From Lichenicola sp964247735 (GTDB lineage: Bacteria > Pseudomonadota > Alphaproteobacteria > Acetobacterales > Acetobacteraceae): a DNA stretch of 64,000 nt. The number at the start of each line of letters is the position of its first letter. The stretch's first letter is position 1. The notes under the pieces were generated by a model, which was given only the letters and a program-made list of their open reading frames with translations, made no database searches and was not told where the DNA came from. Positions 44,850 through 53,623 of the stretch are shown here, one piece after another. The stretch is taken from positions 146,997-210,996 of the forward strand of contig CAXTVS010000001.1 in the NCBI GenBank assembly GCA_964247735.1. The letters are read 5' to 3'. The translations under genes were made by a program, and so were the position numbers.

Positions 44850-44913
44850 ACCCGGCCCGGCCGCCGCCGCCTCCAGGCGGCAGGCCGGCCGGAGCCCCTC
44901 CCGGGCCGGCCGG

Positions 44914-44942
44914 TTGTCATCGAACTGTCATCCGACTGTAAC
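44914..44942 (+). promoter_or_regulatory. Triple Pho box upstream of pstS
   Basis: Three direct repeats spaced 11 bases apart are TTGTCAT (44914-44920), CTGTCAT (44925-44931) and CTGTAAC (44936-44942), each separated by four bases. The last two form a perfect 18-bp PhoB site, and the first gives a second overlapping one. PhoB would activate the pst operon during phosphate limitation. Confidence 0.9.
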
Positions 44943-45028
44943 AACGGTGCCACTGCGGCCGACTAGAAGGCGCTCGACCGCGGGCGCCGACCTGATGCGC
45001 CTCGTCCCCTTGTCCCAAGGACCACGAG

Positions 45029-46087
45029 ATGCCCTCGACCAGCCGGCCCGTTTCCCGTGTCGCCGCCTGCGGCGCCGCGGTCCTGGCACTCGCGCTGGCG
45101 TCGGCCGCGGTCCCCGCGCTGGCCGTCGACATCACCGGGGCCGGCTCCTCGTTCGCGGCCCCGATCTACGGTGCCTGGGGAGCGGCCGCCAAGGCGCCGC
45201 TCGGCGTGGTGCTGAACTACCAGGCGCTCGGCTCCAGCGCCGGGCAGAACCAGGTGATCGCCCGCACGGTGGATTTCGGCGCCTCCGACGCGCCGATGGC
45301 AGGCCCGAAGCTCGCCGCGAGCATGCTGCTGCAGTTCCCCACCGTGATGGGCGGCGTGGTGCCGATCGTGAACCTGCCCGGGATCAGGTCGAACCAGCTG
45401 CGCCTGACCGGCGAGGTGCTGGCCGGCCTGTTCTCCGGCGACATCGCCACCTGGAACGACCCCAGGATCGCCGCCCTGAACCCGGGCCTGAAGCTGCCCG
45501 ACACCGCTGTGGCGGCGGTGCACCGCGCCGACGGCTCCGGCACCACCTTCGTGTTCACCTCGTACCTGGCCAAGGAAAGCCCGGACTGGAAGGGGAAGAT
45601 CGGCGCCGCCTCCTCGATCGCCTGGCCGACCGGCGCCGGCGCCAAGGGCAACGACGGCGTCGCCGCCACCGTGCGCAACACCGAGGGCGGCATCGGCTAC
45701 GTCGAGTACGCCTATGCCAACAAGAACGGCCTGACCACCACCCTGCTCAGGGACCATGCCGGCGCCTTCGTCGCCCCCAGCCTCGACAGCTTCACCAGGG
45801 CCGCCGACGGGGCCGACTGGCAGCACGCGCAGTTCTTCGCCGTCGACCTGCTCGACACCCCGGCCGCCGGCGCCTGGCCGATCGTGTCGGCCACCTTCGT
45901 GCTGCTGCCGATCAACCCGAAGGACACCGCGCGCAGCGCCGCCGTGCTGCGCCTGTTCGACTGGGCGTTCCGCAACGGCGCCGACACCGCGCGGTCGCTG
46001 CAGTACGTGCCCCTGCCGGACGCGGTGCAGGCGACCATCCGCCACGCCTGGACCAACGTTCCCGGCGCCTCCACCCTGGGCCGGTGA
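45029..46087 (+). CDS. pstS: Phosphate-binding periplasmic protein
   Basis: The 352-residue protein has a signal peptide (about 1-33, cut near PALAVD) and the PstS core ITGAGSSFAAPIYGAWG, with phosphate-contact segments SSAGQNQ, VDFGASDAPM and HRADGSGTTFVFTSYL. It captures phosphate for the PstCAB permease. An AAGGA site precedes the ATG. It is the first gene after the Pho box. Confidence 0.97.
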   Translation: MPSTSRPVSRVAACGAAVLALALASAAVPALAVDITGAGSSFAAPIYGAWGAAAKAPLGVVLNYQALGSSAGQNQVIARTVDFGASDAPMAGPKLAASMLLQFPTVMGGVVPIVNLPGIRSNQLRLTGEVLAGLFSGDIATWNDPRIAALNPGLKLPDTAVAAVHRADGSGTTFVFTSYLAKESPDWKGKIGAASSIAWPTGAGAKGNDGVAATVRNTEGGIGYVEYAYANKNGLTTTLLRDHAGAFVAPSLDSFTRAADGADWQHAQFFAVDLLDTPAAGAWPIVSATFVLLPINPKDTARSAAVLRLFDWAFRNGADTARSLQYVPLPDAVQATIRHAWTNVPGASTLGR

Positions 46088-46122
46088 TCGCCAGGCCGCG
46101 TCCTGACTGAACCGGAGCGCGC

Positions 46123-47097
46123 ATGACCGCCGACGCCAGCCTCGCCGGAGCCGCCAGGGAACGGGCCACGGAACGTGCGTGGGGCGATCCCGCCTTCGCC
46201 GGGATCGTGCGCGCCTGCGGCCTGGTGGTGCTGCTGCTGATCGGCGGCATCATCGCGGTGATGCTCGCGGGCGGCCGGCAGGCGTTCTCCACGTTCGGCT
46301 GGTGGGGCTTCCTGTCCTCCCCGGCCTGGAACCCGGTGCTGGACCGCTACGGCGCGCTGACCGCGGTGTTCGGCACGGTGGTCACCTCCGCGATCGGCCT
46401 CGTCGTCGCCGTGCCGCTGGCATTCGGGGTGGCGTTCTGCCTGACCGAGATGGCCCCGGCCTGGCTGTCCGGCCCGCTCGGCATCGCGGTGGAGCTGCTG
46501 GCGGCGGTGCCGTCGATCATCTTCGGCATGTGGGGCTTCTTCGTCATCGTCCCGGTGATGGCGCACGACATCCAGCCCCCCCTGATCCACACGCTCGGCC
46601 ACGTGCGCCTGCTGCACCCGTTCTTCTCCGGCGCCCCCTTCGGCACCGGGTTGCTCACCGCCGGCCTGGTCCTGGCGGTGATGGTGACCCCCTTCATCGC
46701 CGCGGTGATGCGCGACGTGTTCAACTCCATGCCGCCGGTGCTGAAGGAAAGCGCCTACGGGCTCGGCTCGACCCGCTGGGACGTGATGCGCCGGGTGGTG
46801 CTGCCGTGGTCGCGCACCGCGGTGATCGGCGGCATCATGCTGGGGCTCGGCCGCGCGCTCGGCGAGACCATGGCGGTCACCTTCGTGATCGGCAACACCA
46901 ACCGGATCAGCGCCTCGCTGTTCTCGCCCGGCAACACCATCGCCTCGCTGATCGCGCTCGAGTTCCCCGAAAGCTCGGCCGGCAGCCTGAAGCTGTCGGC
47001 GCTGCTGGCACTCGGCTTCATCCTGATGGTGATCTCCTTCGTGACCCTGGCCTGCTCGCGCCTGCTGCTGCGCACCGGCCGGCCGGCGCGGCACTGA
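46123..47097 (+). CDS. pstC: Phosphate ABC transporter permease PstC
   Basis: The 324-residue inner-membrane permease has six membrane segments after a ~35-residue N-terminal tail, including VVLLLIGGIIAVMLAGG, the PstC-typical PSIIFGMWGFFVIVPVM and the coupling helix LKESAYGLGSTRWDVMRRVVLP contacting PstB. It forms the channel with PstA. It starts 35 bases after pstS. Confidence 0.97.
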   Translation: MTADASLAGAARERATERAWGDPAFAGIVRACGLVVLLLIGGIIAVMLAGGRQAFSTFGWWGFLSSPAWNPVLDRYGALTAVFGTVVTSAIGLVVAVPLAFGVAFCLTEMAPAWLSGPLGIAVELLAAVPSIIFGMWGFFVIVPVMAHDIQPPLIHTLGHVRLLHPFFSGAPFGTGLLTAGLVLAVMVTPFIAAVMRDVFNSMPPVLKESAYGLGSTRWDVMRRVVLPWSRTAVIGGIMLGLGRALGETMAVTFVIGNTNRISASLFSPGNTIASLIALEFPESSAGSLKLSALLALGFILMVISFVTLACSRLLLRTGRPARH

Positions 47098-47110
47098 CGG
47101 GCGCGCGACG

Positions 47111-47994
47111 ATGTCCGCCACCGCCATCATCCCCGCCACGAAGGCGCCCCCGCGCGACCTCGGCCTGCTGCGCCGCCGCCGTGCCGCCGACGCGACGGCG
47201 ACGGTGCTGTGCTTCGCCGCCACGGCGGTGGTGCTGGCCGCCCTCGCCTCGATCCTGTGGACCCTGGTCGCCAAGGGCGTCGGCGGCCTGACGCTCCACG
47301 TGCTGACCCACGTCACCGCGCCCGCCGGCGGCAACGGCGGCCTGCTCAACCCCCTCGTCGGCAGCGTCATCCAGGTGGCGCTGGCGACGCTGCTCGGCAC
47401 GCCGGTCGGGCTGCTGGCCGGCATCTACCTGGCCGAGTACGGCACCGGCTCGGCGGTCGCGAACGCGGTGCGCTTCGTGTCCGACATGCTGCTGTCGGCG
47501 CCCTCGATCCTGGTCGGGCTGTTCGTCTACCTCGTGCTGGTGGCGCCGTTCCACCACTTCTCCGGCTGGGCCGGGGTGGTCGCCCTGGCAATCCTGGTGG
47601 TCCCGATCGTGGTGCGCACCAGCGAGGACATGCTGCGCCTGGTGCCGCTGTCGATGCGCGAGGCCGCCGCCGCCCTGGGTGCGCCGCACTGGAAGGTGGT
47701 GCTGCTGGTCTGCGTGCGCGCCGCGCGACGCGGCATGATGACCGGGGTGCTGCTGGCAGTCGCCCGCATCTCCGGCGAGACCGCGCCGCTGCTGTTCACC
47801 TCGCTCGGCAACCTCAACTGGTCGCTGTCGCTGAACCGGGAGATGGCGAGCCTGCCGGTGACGATCTACCAGTATGCCGGCTCGCCGTCCGACGACTGGG
47901 TGCAGCTGGCCTGGACCGCCGCCCTGCTGATCACCGCCGGCGTGCTGCTGATCAACGTCGCGGCCCGGCTGGGCCTGCGCGGAGGCGACAGGTG

Positions 47995-47995
<1 letters not shown>
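47111..47995 (+). CDS. pstA: Phosphate ABC transporter permease PstA
   Basis: This 294-residue permease has the PstA signature GIYLAEYGTGSAVANAVRFVSDMLLSAPSILVGLFVYL and the coupling segment MREAAAALGAPHWKVVLLV. Six membrane segments are expected. Its stop overlaps the pstB ATG by one base (TGATG). Confidence 0.97.
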
Positions 47996-48831
<836 letters not shown>

Positions 48832-48842
48832 ACGGACACGCC

Positions 48843-49574
48843 ATGAACAGCAACCCCGGCCACATCGTCACCAGCTACGAGCAGGAGCTGAACCAGCTGC
48901 GCGGCCTGATGGCGCGCATGGGCGGCCTGGTCGAGAGCCAGACCGCGCACGCGATCCAGGCGATCCTGGAGCACAACCCGGAAGCCGCCCAGGTGGCGAT
49001 GGAGCAGGACCCGGAGGTCGACGCGCTGGAGCGCGAGGTCGAGGCCCGCGCGATCAGGATGCTGGCCCTGCGTGCCCCCATGGCGCAGGACCTGCGCGAG
49101 ATCGTCTCCGCGCTGAAGGTCACCTCCGACCTGGAGCGGATCGGCGACTACGCCGCCAACGTCGCCAAGCGCTCGCTGCGCCTCGGCACCGCCGGCCCCG
49201 ACATCTCGCTCGGCGGCCTGCGCAACATGGGCCGCCTGGTGCAGGAAGGCCTGCGCCTGGCGATCGACGCGCTCGGCCAGAACGACAAGGACAAGGCGCT
49301 GGACGTATGGCGCTCGGACAAGGCGGTGGACGAGATCTACACCGCCATGTTCCGCGAGCTGGTCACCTACATGATGGAGGACCCGCGCAACATCGGCGCC
49401 TGCACCCACCTGCTGTTCATCGCCAAGAACCTGGAGCGGATCGGCGACCACGCCACCAACATCGCCGAGCGCGTGCACTACGCGGTGACCGGCGAGATGC
49501 TGCCGCCCGCACGTCCGCGCGGCGGCTTCACCCCCGAGGCGATGTCCAAGGCGACCCCCAAGGCCACTCCATGA
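48843..49574 (+). CDS. phoU: Phosphate transport regulator PhoU
   Basis: The 243-residue protein is two PhoU helical bundles, with the metal-binding EDPRNIGACTHLLFIAKNLERIGDHATNIAERV near the C-terminus and the matching DLREIVSALKVTSDLERIGDYAANVAKR in the first half. PhoU couples Pst activity to PhoR inhibition when phosphate is plentiful. It starts 11 bases after pstB and its stop overlaps the phoB ATG. Confidence 0.97.
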   Translation: MNSNPGHIVTSYEQELNQLRGLMARMGGLVESQTAHAIQAILEHNPEAAQVAMEQDPEVDALEREVEARAIRMLALRAPMAQDLREIVSALKVTSDLERIGDYAANVAKRSLRLGTAGPDISLGGLRNMGRLVQEGLRLAIDALGQNDKDKALDVWRSDKAVDEIYTAMFRELVTYMMEDPRNIGACTHLLFIAKNLERIGDHATNIAERVHYAVTGEMLPPARPRGGFTPEAMSKATPKATP

Positions 49575-50338
49575 CCCAGTTCGATGCCGTGCACGCCAGC
49601 CCTTCACGGGAGCAGACCATGAGCCGCCGTCCCGCCGCGCGCGAGGAAGCCCGTCCGCGCGTGCTGGTGGTCGAGGACGACCCGTCGCTCGCGGTGATGC
49701 TGCGCTACAACCTGGAGAAGCTGGGCTACCAGGTCGACGAGGCCGCCGACGGCCAGGAAGCGCTGCTCCGCATCGCCGAGCAGGCCCCCGACCTCCTGCT
49801 GCTGGACTGGATGCTGCCGAGCCTGTCCGGCATCGAGGTGTGCCGGCAGATCCGCCGCCGCCCGCAGACCCGCGACCTGCCGATCATCATGCTGACCGCG
49901 CGCACCGAGGAGCAGGACTCGATCCGCGGCCTCAACACCGGCGCCGACGACTACATCACCAAGCCGTTCGGCATGGAGGCGCTGGCGGCACGGGTGCGGG
50001 CGCTGCTGCGACGCGCGCAGCCGCAGGCGAGCGGGCTCCGGCAGTTCGCCGACATCGTGCTGGACGGCGCCGAGCACCGGGTGCATCGCGCCGGCCGGCC
50101 GGTGCATCTGGGCCCGACCGAGTACCGGCTGCTGGAGTTCCTGATGCAGCACCCGCGCCGGGTGTTCTCGCGCGAGGACCTGCTGAACGCGGTGTGGGGT
50201 GCGGACATCCACGTCGAGGCGCGCACGGTGGACGTGCACATCCGCCGGCTGCGCAAGGCGCTGAACGCGCCGGGCGAGGTGGACGTGGTGCGCACGGTGC
50301 GCACCGCCGGCTACGCGCTCGACCTGGATCCGGCCTGA
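49571..50338 (+). CDS. phoB: Phosphate regulon response regulator
   Basis: The 255-residue OmpR-type regulator has a receiver with acceptor D79 in LLLLDWMLPS and a C-terminal winged helix with PTEYRLLEFLMQHPRRVFSREDLL. ATG 49571 overlaps the phoU stop (ATGA), but the in-frame ATG 49619, with a GGGAG site upstream, would remove 16 residues and fits typical PhoB better. It binds Pho boxes. Confidence 0.95.
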   Translation: MTQFDAVHASPSREQTMSRRPAAREEARPRVLVVEDDPSLAVMLRYNLEKLGYQVDEAADGQEALLRIAEQAPDLLLLDWMLPSLSGIEVCRQIRRRPQTRDLPIIMLTARTEEQDSIRGLNTGADDYITKPFGMEALAARVRALLRRAQPQASGLRQFADIVLDGAEHRVHRAGRPVHLGPTEYRLLEFLMQHPRRVFSREDLLNAVWGADIHVEARTVDVHIRRLRKALNAPGEVDVVRTVRTAGYALDLDPA

Positions 50339-50360
50339 CCCCGGCAGGGTGCCCGCCGCG

Positions 50361-51527
50361 ATGAGCCTGTGGCGGCGGCACGGGTTCGGCAGCGCCCTCC
50401 TGCCCGACCGTCGCCGTCCCGCGCGCGACTGGTCGCCGCCCGATCCGTCGCCGCCCGCTTCGTCGCCACCCGCTTCGCCGCTGCCTGCTTCGTCGCTTCC
50501 CGGCTGGTCGCTGCCGCAGCTGCTCGACCTGCTGCCGCACCCGGTGGTGGCGCTGGCACCGGGCGGGCTGGTGCGCCACGCCAACGGCGCCGCGCAGGCC
50601 CTGCTGGGCGACGCGCTGCCGGCGCTGCTGCGCCATCCGATCCTGGTCCAGGCGCTGGACCGCCTGGACGGCGCCACCGTCGAGTCGGTCGACCTGGCGA
50701 TGGACGTTCCGGTGCGCCGCGTGCTGCGCGTCGCCCTGCGCGCCGACCGGCGTGCCGGCGCCGGCGGCCTGGTCCTGTTGTCGCTGTCCGACCGCACCGA
50801 GCAGGACGCGGTGGAGCGCATGCGCGCCGACTTCGTCGCCAACGCCAGCCACGAGCTGCGCACGCCGCTGGCCAGCCTGATCGGCTTCATCGAGACCCTG
50901 CAAGGGCCGGCCGCGGACGACGCGCCGGCGCGCGTGCGCTTCCTCGCCATCATGGAGGCGCAGGCCGCGCGCATGTGCCGGCTGATCGACAACCTGCTCA
51001 GCCTGTCGCGCATCCAGATGCACGAGCACCGGCGTCCGGACGGCACCGTGCCGCCGGCGCCGCTGCTCAGGCGCGTCGCCGACGCGCACGAGCCGCAACT
51101 GCGCGCCGCCTCCTGCACGCTGGCCGTCGAGATCGCGGACGGGCTGCCGCCGCTGGCGGCCGATCCCGATCAGCTCGCGCAGGTGCTGCACAACCTGCTC
51201 GACAACGCCATCAAGCACGCCCGCGGCCCGGCGCGGATCGTGCTGCGCGCGGAGCCGGCGCAGGCCGGGGCGGGCCCGTCGTCCGACGGCGTGGTGCTGT
51301 CGGTCGCCGACGACGGCCCCGGGATCGCGCCGCAGCACCTGCCACGCCTGACCGAGCGGTTCTACCGCGCCGATGACGGCCCGGGCGCCAGGACCGGCAG
51401 CGGGCTTGGCCTGGCCATCGTCAAGCACATCGTCGGCCGCCACGGCGGCCGGCTGTCCATCGAGAGCACGCCGGGGCAGGGGACCTGCGTCAGCGTCTGG
51501 CTGCCGGTGCGGCCGCACGGCACCTGA
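50361..51527 (+). CDS. phoR: Phosphate regulon sensor kinase, apparently without membrane helices
   Basis: The 388-residue kinase has H164 in FVANASHELRTPLASL, an N box LLDNAIKHARG, and ATP motifs DDGPGIAPQHL and GSGLGLAIVKHIVGRHGG. A PAS-like segment (about 50-130) precedes the kinase. Instead of the two N-terminal membrane helices of most PhoR proteins, residues 20-50 are a Pro/Ser-rich repeat. It may be held at the membrane by PstB/PhoU contacts. It follows phoB by 22 bases; GTG 50349 is an alternative start. Confidence 0.92.
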   Translation: MSLWRRHGFGSALLPDRRRPARDWSPPDPSPPASSPPASPLPASSLPGWSLPQLLDLLPHPVVALAPGGLVRHANGAAQALLGDALPALLRHPILVQALDRLDGATVESVDLAMDVPVRRVLRVALRADRRAGAGGLVLLSLSDRTEQDAVERMRADFVANASHELRTPLASLIGFIETLQGPAADDAPARVRFLAIMEAQAARMCRLIDNLLSLSRIQMHEHRRPDGTVPPAPLLRRVADAHEPQLRAASCTLAVEIADGLPPLAADPDQLAQVLHNLLDNAIKHARGPARIVLRAEPAQAGAGPSSDGVVLSVADDGPGIAPQHLPRLTERFYRADDGPGARTGSGLGLAIVKHIVGRHGGRLSIESTPGQGTCVSVWLPVRPHGT

Positions 51528-51538
51528 CGCACCGGCGA

Positions 51539-51558
51539 CCGTGTCGAAACCGACACGG
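51539..51558. terminator. Palindrome after phoR
   Basis: An 8-bp perfect stem (CCGTGTCG and CGACACGG) with loop AAAC begins 12 bases after the phoR stop. It may terminate the pst-pho transcript or serve as an operator for the downstream porin. No U-run is present. Confidence 0.4.
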
Positions 51559-51658
51559 TCCGGAAGAAACGCGACAATCCTAATTCCACGCCGTCCGCGC
51601 GCATTCACGCGGTGAGACGCCACCGATATGGTCGCCTCGCTACAGTGGAATCCAATCG

Positions 51659-53407
51659 ATGCGTCAACGTTTCCATGCCAGGGCGGCGCTGCTTGCAGCC
51701 ACGACGCTTTGCAGCCCGCTCGCCCTGTCGGGCCACGCCTTTGCCGACGCCACCGACTCCCAGATCGGCGCCATCGAGAAGCAGATCCGGGCGCTGCAGG
51801 GCCAGCTCAACCACATGAAGCACGACCTGTCGGCGCGCTCGGCCGAGGTCAAGGCGGCGCGCGCGGAGGCCGCGGAGGCGAGCCGCCAGGCGCGCGAGGC
51901 GGAGGAACGCTCCGGCCCGACCCGCTACGACGGCAACGGCCACCCGATGGCGCCGCCGCCGCTCGCGGCCCCGCCCGGCTACACCAACTACGCCAACTAC
52001 CCCGGCAACCAGGCCCCGTTCGCCAACATCCGTGGCAACCCCGGCTACCAGCCGAGCGGCCCGGGGCTGAAGCAGGGGCAGTTCGCGATCGGCGCCGTGC
52101 GCGTGACCCTGGGCGGCTTCGTCGACGCGACCGGCGTGTTCCGCACCCGCAACGAGGACGCCGACATCTCGTCGAGCTTCAACACCGGCATCCCGTACGC
52201 GCAGAGCGCCAACTACCACCAGGACGAGTTCCGCGGCACCGCGCGCGCGAGCCGCATCTCGCTGCTGGCCGAGGCGTCGCCGAACTCGGTGACCCAGCTG
52301 GCCGCCTACTACGAGAGCGACTTCAACAGCTCGGGCGTCACCTCGAACTCGACCGAAACCAACAGCTACACGCTGCGCCTCCGCCAGGCCTACGCCACCT
52401 ACGCCCGGTCCGACCTCGACTTCTACGTGCTGGGCGGCCAGGTGTACTCGCTGGCGACGATGAACCGGTTCGGCATCGTGCCGCACCAGGAGAACACGCC
52501 GCTCGACATCGACGCGCAGTTCGTCGCCGGCTTCGTCTGGAAGCGCGACGTCGGCCTTCGCGTGGTCAAGGGCTTCGACAACGACAAGTACGACATCGGC
52601 CTGTCGGTGGAGAGCCCGGAAAGCACCTACTCGATCGGCTCGAACGGCACCGGCCTGCCGTCCACCGACACCGTCAACACCACCAACGCCGGGCTGAACG
52701 GCAACGGCGGCACGCTGAACAGCCTCGCCACCTATTCCACCGAGTATGCCCCCGACGTGATCGCCAAGGCGACCGCCGATCCGGGCTGGGGCCACTACGA
52801 GCTGTTCGGCATCGCCCGCTTCCTGCATGACCGGGTCAGCAGCGTCGGCACCGGCACCGGCAACACGGTCCTCGCCGGCGGCGTCGGCGGCGGCGTGATC
52901 CTGCCGGTGATCAAGGGCAAGCTCGACTTCCAGGCCTCCGGCCTGGTCGGCCAGGGCATCGGCACCTACGGCTCGGGCCAGTTCTCCGACGCCACCCTGG
53001 CGCGCGACGGCTCGCCGCAGCCGCTGCCCGAGGTGATCGCGCTGGTCGGGCTGGTCGCGCGCCCGGTGAAGCCGATCGACCTCTACGCCTATCTCGGCAC
53101 CGAGCAGATCACCCATCGCGAGGACTTCAGCATCAAGGGCAAGGGCTACGGCTACGGCAGCCCGCTGTACTCCAACGCCGGCTGCAACATCGAGCTGAGC
53201 ACGCTGCCCTGCACCGCCAACACGTCTGGCATCGTCGAGGGCACGCTCGGCGGCTGGTGGCGCTTCCTCAGGGGCGACTACGGCACCATGCAGACCGGCG
53301 TGCAGTACGCCTATGTCCGGCGCACCGCGTTCAGCGGCATCGGCGGGTCGCCCAACACCGACGAGAACATCATCATGTTCTCCTTCCGCTACCTGCCGTT
53401 CCAGTAG
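51659..53407 (+). CDS. Outer-membrane porin with N-terminal coiled coil (paralogue 1)
   Basis: The 582-residue protein has a signal peptide (about 1-30, ending FADAT) and then a periplasmic coiled coil (IGAIEKQIRALQGQLNHMKHDL to about residue 85), a Pro/Tyr/Asn-rich linker, and a beta-barrel domain starting near LKQGQFAIGAVRVTLGGFVDATG and ending with the aromatic strand IIMFSFRYLPFQ. Two cysteines in NAGCNIELSTLPCTANTSG probably bridge a surface loop. The coiled coil could tether the barrel to peptidoglycan or trimerise it. It follows phoR by 131 bases. Confidence 0.9.
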   Translation: MRQRFHARAALLAATTLCSPLALSGHAFADATDSQIGAIEKQIRALQGQLNHMKHDLSARSAEVKAARAEAAEASRQAREAEERSGPTRYDGNGHPMAPPPLAAPPGYTNYANYPGNQAPFANIRGNPGYQPSGPGLKQGQFAIGAVRVTLGGFVDATGVFRTRNEDADISSSFNTGIPYAQSANYHQDEFRGTARASRISLLAEASPNSVTQLAAYYESDFNSSGVTSNSTETNSYTLRLRQAYATYARSDLDFYVLGGQVYSLATMNRFGIVPHQENTPLDIDAQFVAGFVWKRDVGLRVVKGFDNDKYDIGLSVESPESTYSIGSNGTGLPSTDTVNTTNAGLNGNGGTLNSLATYSTEYAPDVIAKATADPGWGHYELFGIARFLHDRVSSVGTGTGNTVLAGGVGGGVILPVIKGKLDFQASGLVGQGIGTYGSGQFSDATLARDGSPQPLPEVIALVGLVARPVKPIDLYAYLGTEQITHREDFSIKGKGYGYGSPLYSNAGCNIELSTLPCTANTSGIVEGTLGGWWRFLRGDYGTMQTGVQYAYVRRTAFSGIGGSPNTDENIIMFSFRYLPFQ

Positions 53408-53415
53408 CGCACCAT

Positions 53416-53441
53416 CCCGCCGCACCGGCCGGTGCGGCGGG
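53416..53441. terminator. Strong hairpin after porin 1
   Basis: An 11-bp perfect stem (CCCGCCGCACC and GGTGCGGCGGG) with loop GGCC begins 9 bases after the stop. It probably ends the porin 1 transcript, so porin 2 needs its own promoter. Confidence 0.55.
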
Positions 53442-53505
53442 ACGCCCGATCGTGCCGTATCGGCAACATCCCGCCGGATCCCGGACGGGCCGGATCACGA
53501 TGCTG

Positions 53506-53523
53506 CGGTCATGAAACGGTCAT
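53506..53523 (+). promoter_or_regulatory. Degenerate Pho-box-like repeat upstream of porin 2
   Basis: Two exact copies of CGGTCAT (53506-53512 and 53517-53523) are separated by four bases, the spacing of PhoB half-sites. Each differs from CTGTCAT at one position. It lies about 100 bases before the porin 2 ATG. PhoB control is possible, but the mismatch recurs in both copies. Confidence 0.4.
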
Positions 53524-53623
53524 CGTAGCTTCGCCGGAGCGACACTCAACGGCGGAACGATTTTGGGTATTCGTTCCGGGCCGCGGAGCAGGTTGTTCCT
53601 GCCGGGCACGGAACCGGAACCCG

